In this document: piece by piece, positions 4,852 through 8,623 of the stretch | Layout of the letters: every line of letters begins with the position of its first letter | Position numbering within the stretch: the stretch's first letter is position 1 | Assembly (NCBI GenBank): GCA_016212845.1 | Contig: JACRDR010000143.1 | Location: 1 to 8,623 of the forward strand | Source: Elusimicrobiota bacterium | GTDB taxonomy: Bacteria; Elusimicrobiota; Elusimicrobia; UBA1565; JACRDR01 | DNA: 8,623 bases | Direction of reading: 5' to 3' | Notes under the pieces: generated by a model | Database searches by the model: none | What the model saw: only the letters and a program-made list of their open reading frames with translations | Told to the model about the DNA's origin: nothing | Program-made: the position numbers and the translations under genes

Positions 4852-5033
4852 TTTCTCGACGAGGATTTTGCCAAGTCCGCGACAAAGCGCTACAATGTCG
4901 CACCTTGTTGCGCCGCGTAGCGCCTCGTCCGTGCTACACTGGCTGCCAACGCTGAGGCCAGCGATGGCCGAAAAGTCGTTGAAAAACAAGCAATGGTTGG
5001 GTGGCAGAGCGGTCAAATGCACTGGTCTGTAAA
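4852..5033 (+). repeat. tRNA-Tyr upstream region and 5' half, copy 2 (intact locus)
   Basis: Partner of 1301-1481. The blocks at 4852-4875, 4931-4946 and 4969-5033 match the first copy with spacing differences of at most one base. The perfect 47-bp repeat 4987-5033 ends at the last base of the anticodon loop. Confidence 0.8.
4868..4896 (+). promoter_or_regulatory. promoter of tRNA-Tyr
   Basis: TTGCCA (4868-4873), a 17-bp spacer, then TACAAT (4891-4896). This predicts a leader of about 90 nt before the tRNA. It is conserved in position and sequence in the decayed copy (1317-1345). A second, extended -10 candidate TGC-TACACT (4932-4940) lies closer to the tRNA but lacks a -35. Confidence 0.7.
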
Positions 5034-5081
5034 ACCAGCGGGCTCCGCCCTTCACCGGTTCGAATCCTGTCCCAACCACCA
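4995..5081 (+). tRNA. tRNA-Tyr (anticodon GTA)
   Basis: This is an 87-nt tRNA with long variable arm, read from the sequence. The acceptor GGTTGGG (4995-5001) pairs perfectly with CCCAACC (5071-5077), followed by discriminator A and an encoded CCA (5079-5081). The anticodon stem CTGGT/ACCAG is perfect around loop CTGTAAA, with GTA at 5029-5031. The variable arm has GGGC/GCCC (5040-5043 with 5047-5050). The T loop is TTCGAAT. One oddity is that the T stem has a C5056-T5068 mismatch in its middle pair. It is convergent with the TPR gene ending at 5116. Confidence 0.93.
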
Positions 5082-5115
5082 CTTTTCCCGTTAGCCCGCT
5101 GTCCCGCTGTTCGGC

Positions 5116-7560
5116 TTATTTCCGCGGCGTTTTGGAGCGGCTCCTTAATTCCCGCAGCACGCCCTGGGCCCTCGGGTGTCCCGGGGCGAGCTTCACGGTC
5201 TCCTCGAGGTGCCGCACGGCCTCCTCGAGCTTCCCCATTCGCTTGAGCAAGACCGCCAGGTTGAAATGCGCGTCGGCCATGGCCGGCGCCAGGCGCACGG
5301 CCTCTGAAAGCTGCGCCAGCGCTTCCCGGTCCTTGCCCTGCTGCGCCAGAGCGATGCCCAAATTCGCGCGGGCTTCGGCGTAGTCCGGCTTGAGGCGCAC
5401 CGCCTCGGAGAAATGAAAAAGGGCCTCGGAGCGCCGCGCCTGAGCGTTCAGCGCGATGCCCAGGTTGCTGTGGGCCAACGCGTAATTGGGATCGAGACGC
5501 AGCGCCTTCGAATAATGAAGGATCGCCTCCTCCATCCGGCCCTGGTTCGCCAAGGAGAGCCCCAGGTTGCCTTCCGCCTCCACATCGCGGGGTTGGGCCG
5601 TCAGCGCTTGGGCGTACTCCGCCGCCGCCTCGGAGAATCGCCGCTCCTTGAAGAAGATGCCTCCTCGCAGATGATGCTCCAGTCCGGGGCCGGGCAGTCC
5701 CCAGGAGAATTTCAGGCGTTCTCCGGCCTTGCGCGAGCCCGCCTTGATCCGGGCCCATTCACGGCGCGCGTCCGCGTGCTGCGGCTCGAGCCTCAGCACG
5801 GCCTCCAGATGGCGAACCGCCTCCTGATTCTTGCCCTGCGCGGCCAAGGCCACCGCCAGATTATAGTGCCCGTTCACGGAGTCGGGAGCGAGGCGCAGCG
5901 CGGCGGAGAACAGGGCGATCGCTTCCGCGTAGCGTCCGCGCGACGCCCGCGCCGTCCCCAAGCCGATATGCGCCAGCGGAAGCGTAGGGCTGAGACGGAT
6001 GGACTCGGCGAATTGGACGGCGGCGGCGTCGATCTTGCCGCGGATGGCGAGCAGAAGCCCCGCGTTCGCGCGGACTTCCGCGCTTTGCGGCATCAAACGG
6101 AGCGCCTCGGCGAGATGCTCCTCGGCCTCGGCGAACTTTCCCTTGGTCAGATAGGCGCTGGCCATGTTGTTGTGGGGCTCGCCGAACGAGGCCCGGATGC
6201 CCAAGGCCTTCGAGAAGTGGGCCATCGCCTCGTCGGTCCGGCCCGCTCCCTGCAGCGCGGCGCCGAGGTTGTTGTGAGCGATATGGCTTTCCTGGGCCGC
6301 CGCGAGAGCGTGGGTCCACAGCGGCAGGTCGCCCGCCCAAACGAATACTTGCGCCCGCGCCGTCAGGACGCAGGCCGCGAGCGCGAGCGCCGCGGCCCCC
6401 TTGAGGGCGGCCGGACCGCGCCTCCAACGGGCGAAAAGCTCGGCGCCGCCCCACGCCGCCATGATGAACAGGCCGGTCAAGGGGAGATAGGTATAGCGGT
6501 CCGCCATCGTCTGTCCCTCGGACTGGATCAAGCCGATCATGGGAGTAAAGGCTCCCAAGAACCACAACCAGCCGACGAGCAGGTAGGGCCGCGCCGCGGC
6601 CTCGCGGAGGGCGATCAAAGACGTCGCGAACAGCCCCAGCCCGCAAGCGACGACGGTCCAGCCGGACAGGGTGTTCGGAAAGAGATAGAACGCCGCCAGC
6701 CTAGAGGGCCAGAGCGTCATCCCGAGGTATTGGACGTAGGAAACCGCCGCGTACGCCGCGCGGGGCCACCAGGGAAAGTCGGCCGTGGTCACCATATTCC
6801 CTTGCGCCTCGACGATTCCCAGCGTGAGCAGCCCTAAGCCCACGGCGAGGAGGAACAAGGGGACCTTCTCCGCGACCAATCGGAGCGCGGCGAGCCAAAA
6901 CTCCCGCTTACCCGCATCACACGGCAGCCGTCCCAAAGGCCAAAAGTCGAGCAGAAGCAGGACGCACGGCAAGGTCACGACCATCGGCTTCGACATCAGC
7001 CCCAGCGCGAAGAACGACAGCACGGCCAGATAGCGGACCGGCCGGGGTTCGCGGACGTAGCGAACGTAGGCCCAGAGAGCCAGCGTCCAAAAGAACGTGC
7101 TCAGGACGCCCTTTCGCTCCGCGACCCAGGCCACCGTCTCCACGTGGAGCGGATGGACCGCGAACAGCGCCGCGACGAAAGCGCTGCGCTCCAGATTTCC
7201 CGTCGCGGCGCGGAGCGCCGCGAACAGCAGCAGGGTCGAGGCGAGGTGCAGAAGCAGGTTCGTGACGTGGAAGCCCCCGCCGCTCGTCCCGTAAAGCTCG
7301 ACGTCGAGCATGAGCGACAGCCAGGTGAGCGGATGCCAGTAGGCGAAGTAGCCGGTCGTCCACGCCCACTCGATCGAATTGGGGGTCAGGCCCGCCAGGA
7401 CCTGGGGATTGGCCGTCACGTAGGCCCCGTCGTCGTAATTGACGAAGCCGAAATGCCGGACCGGGGCGTAGACCGCGAGGGTCGCCGCGACGAGCCCGAT
7501 ACAGACCCAGGCCGTCTTGGAGGAGAGAAGCCTTCTGTAGGGTTCTACTTGTATTCCCAA
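5116..7560 (-). CDS. TMTC-like membrane protein: GT-C-type N-terminal half with C-terminal TPRs
   Basis: This is an 814-aa protein from a TTG at 7560, overlapping the upstream gene by 16 nt. The frame is open further up, but that extension is an arginine-rich shadow of the glycine-rich gene. TM1 is near residues 17-32, followed by an acidic NYDDGAYV loop (41-48) typical of GT-C transferases. About ten hydrophobic segments run to about 400. Family hallmarks are HPLHVETVAWVAERKGVLST (136-155), LGLMSKPMVVTLP (186-198), LLLDFWPLG (202-210) and GQTMADRYTYLPL (349-361). From about 425 to 805 come two blocks of about five TPRs each (HNNLGAALQGAGRTDEAMAH type), separated by a linker with a GLEHHLRGGIFF segment. 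In animals the related TMTC proteins O-mannosylate targets; bacterial members are assumed to glycosylate or scaffold envelope proteins, which is inference here. It is probably translationally coupled to the tail-fibre-like gene. Confidence 0.85.
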   Translation of the reverse strand: MGIQVEPYRRLLSSKTAWVCIGLVAATLAVYAPVRHFGFVNYDDGAYVTANPQVLAGLTPNSIEWAWTTGYFAYWHPLTWLSLMLDVELYGTSGGGFHVTNLLLHLASTLLLFAALRAATGNLERSAFVAALFAVHPLHVETVAWVAERKGVLSTFFWTLALWAYVRYVREPRPVRYLAVLSFFALGLMSKPMVVTLPCVLLLLDFWPLGRLPCDAGKREFWLAALRLVAEKVPLFLLAVGLGLLTLGIVEAQGNMVTTADFPWWPRAAYAAVSYVQYLGMTLWPSRLAAFYLFPNTLSGWTVVACGLGLFATSLIALREAAARPYLLVGWLWFLGAFTPMIGLIQSEGQTMADRYTYLPLTGLFIMAAWGGAELFARWRRGPAALKGAAALALAACVLTARAQVFVWAGDLPLWTHALAAAQESHIAHNNLGAALQGAGRTDEAMAHFSKALGIRASFGEPHNNMASAYLTKGKFAEAEEHLAEALRLMPQSAEVRANAGLLLAIRGKIDAAAVQFAESIRLSPTLPLAHIGLGTARASRGRYAEAIALFSAALRLAPDSVNGHYNLAVALAAQGKNQEAVRHLEAVLRLEPQHADARREWARIKAGSRKAGERLKFSWGLPGPGLEHHLRGGIFFKERRFSEAAAEYAQALTAQPRDVEAEGNLGLSLANQGRMEEAILHYSKALRLDPNYALAHSNLGIALNAQARRSEALFHFSEAVRLKPDYAEARANLGIALAQQGKDREALAQLSEAVRLAPAMADAHFNLAVLLKRMGKLEEAVRHLEETVKLAPGHPRAQGVLRELRSRSKTPRK

Positions 7561-8623
7561 ACGATGACGACGCCCTTCCCTCCGTTGCCGCCGCTGGCCG
7601 TCCCCGCGGTGCTGTTCGTGTTGGCGCAGGCGCCGCCGCCGCCGCCGCCGCCGAAATCCTCCCCGGGAGAGCCGTTGCCGGAGGTGTTGCCGGCGGCGAC
7701 GCCGTAGGGGCCGCCGGCGGCCCCCGAGTTGCCCCCTTGTCCTCCGAGGCACATTTTTAGGAGCAGCGCCCCGGGCCAACGAACGCCGCGGTAGCCGTCG
7801 CCGCCTCCACGCGCGATGTCTCCGGTCCCCGCCGCCGCGCCGGCGCCGCCGGGAGTCGACGCCGCGGTGGTCCCGCCCGCCATGGCGGCCGGCCCGCCCA
7901 GACCGCCGGCGGCCCCCATCAACGTGCCGCCGAAGGTGGAGGCGCCGCCGGCGGTGCCCGCGGCGGACCCGGTGCCGCTCGCTCCCGTGCCCGCCCCTCC
8001 GGGGGAGACGGCGAGATCTCCGGTCAGGGAGCTGATCAGAATGAATTTCTCGGAGCGTCCGCCGCCGCCGCCGCCGCCCGCGCAGGCCGCCTGCACGGAA
8101 GCGGCGGTGGCGCTGCCGCCGCCTCCCCCGCCACCGATCGCGATGACGTAGATCGATTTCACGCCGGCGGCCGGGGCGGCGGTGTAGACCCAAGTGGCGG
8201 CTCCGGTATAGGACCTCACGGTGTTGAGGATTTGAGCGGGCGCCTTGCCGTCGAGCTGGGTCTGGGCGTCGGAGCCCAAGGTGCCGATGAACTGGAACTC
8301 GGCGTCCGTGACGCTTCCGTTGGCGATCTTGGTGGCGCTCAGGCCGGTGGCGACGGTCGGGTTCGGGTAGGTCCCCGTCAGGTCCCCTCCGGCGGAGGTC
8401 GTATTGTAGATGCCGTTGGTGACCGTCTCCGCGTTGCCGCCCGCGTTGCCCGTGATACTGATGCCCCAGGTACCGGAGGCGCCGCCGCCAGTGGTGGAGG
8501 GCTTGCCGTCGAGCTGGGTCTGGATCGAGGAGGTGACTCCGTCCACGTAGTCCAACTCCGCGGCCGACACGGCGAGGCTCGCCGCGACCTTGCCGCTGCC
8601 GTCGGAGACCAGCACCATGCCGG
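7545..8623 (-). CDS. glycine-rich tail-fibre-like surface protein (5' end outside the window)
   Basis: About 359 C-terminal residues are visible. An ATG occurs at 8618, but the frame stays open to the edge and begins in mid-repeat (VLVSDGSGKVAASL), so the real start lies beyond. Phage-fibre-like elements come first: AAELDYVDGVTSSIQTQLDG, GDLTGTYPNPTVATGLSATK, and again DAQTQLDGK. Then a glycine-rich domain opens with SYTGAATWVYTAAPAAGVKS and IYVIAIGGGGGGG, and runs through many Gly/Ala/Ser loops to a terminal strand VVIVWEYK. This matches the layout of fibre tips or bacterial surface proteins with a polyglycine domain. Three cysteines are scattered among the glycine loops. No phage structural neighbours are present, so a cell-surface or secreted role is as likely as a prophage. 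It overlaps the downstream TMTC-like gene, which could modify it (inference). Confidence 0.75.
   Translation of the reverse strand, partial: GMVLVSDGSGKVAASLAVSAAELDYVDGVTSSIQTQLDGKPSTTGGGASGTWGISITGNAGGNAETVTNGIYNTTSAGGDLTGTYPNPTVATGLSATKIANGSVTDAEFQFIGTLGSDAQTQLDGKAPAQILNTVRSYTGAATWVYTAAPAAGVKSIYVIAIGGGGGGGSATAASVQAACAGGGGGGGRSEKFILISSLTGDLAVSPGGAGTGASGTGSAAGTAGGASTFGGTLMGAAGGLGGPAAMAGGTTAASTPGGAGAAAGTGDIARGGGDGYRGVRWPGALLLKMCLGGQGGNSGAAGGPYGVAAGNTSGNGSPGEDFGGGGGGGACANTNSTAGTASGGNGGKGVVIVWEYK

Noticed and set aside
5082..5115. terminator between the convergent tRNA-Tyr and TPR genes
   Set aside because: Only a 4-5 bp imperfect stem (AGCC/GGCT) and a short TTTT before rather than after it. 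Not supportable.
5413..6837. 474-aa open frame on the plus strand opposite the TPR gene
   Set aside because: High GC keeps the antisense frame open. The product is rich in Arg/Gly/Gln with no motifs, while the minus frame has clear TPR and GT-C hallmarks.
7561..8193. 211-residue arginine-rich N-terminal extension of the TPR protein frame
   Set aside because: It lies wholly inside the glycine-rich gene in another frame. Its Arg/Gly composition is what GGC/GCC-rich codons give when shifted, and membrane topology requires a start near 7560.

Overview
The window comes from a GC-rich bacterial chromosome (most of it roughly 60-65% G+C by eye), with a markedly AT-rich left edge (about positions 1-410). 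The tRNA-Tyr gene carries a genomically encoded CCA and its promoters fit a sigma70-type pattern (TTGCCA-17-TACAAT). The pairing of a TMTC-like membrane TPR protein with a glycine-rich tail-fibre-like protein resembles free-living or uncultured Gram-negative lineages such as Elusimicrobiota, PVC bacteria or former Deltaproteobacteria. That placement is an inference only; no phylogenetic marker gene is present.

Layout. (1) 1-238, minus: the start of an AbiEi/Fic-type antitoxin-like gene running off the left edge, with its own promoter in AT-rich DNA. (2) 531-1217, plus: a small exported protein of unknown function. (3) 1301-1516: a decayed copy of a tRNA-Tyr locus, in which promoter, leader and 5' half match the intact gene but the 3' half is ruined. 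(4) 1592-2791, minus: a complete AAA_14/DUF4143 ATPase. (5) 2813-3490: a gene-poor, decayed stretch with a three-unit tandem repeat, a frameshifted C-terminal remnant of a transposase (probably the IS91/Y2 type) and a short HEAT-repeat membrane protein. (6) 3698-4159, plus: a second small exported unknown, best started at TTG. (7) 4229-4725: a 5' tRNA half, a 10-bp-periodic repeat and a decayed DUF3800 C-terminus. (8) 4868-5081: the intact tRNA-Tyr(GTA) with its promoter. (9) 5116-8623, minus: a coherent two-gene unit, a glycine-rich tail-fibre-like protein (5' end outside the window) overlapping by 16 nt a large GT-C/TMTC-like membrane protein with C-terminal TPRs.

How it fits together. The right third looks like ordinary surface or glycosylation genes. 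The stretch between the two tRNA-Tyr copies (1435-5033) behaves like accessory DNA. It is bounded by a 47-bp perfect direct repeat, holds one intact gene of a mobile-associated ATPase family plus several gene wrecks, and contains no integrase in its present state. The most unusual signal is that the tRNA-Tyr copy keeps promoter, leader and 5' half and loses homology exactly at the end of the anticodon loop. A second, unrelated tRNA fragment at 4229 also stops being tRNA-like at its anticodon loop. I found no CRISPR array, no rRNA and no complete insertion sequence.
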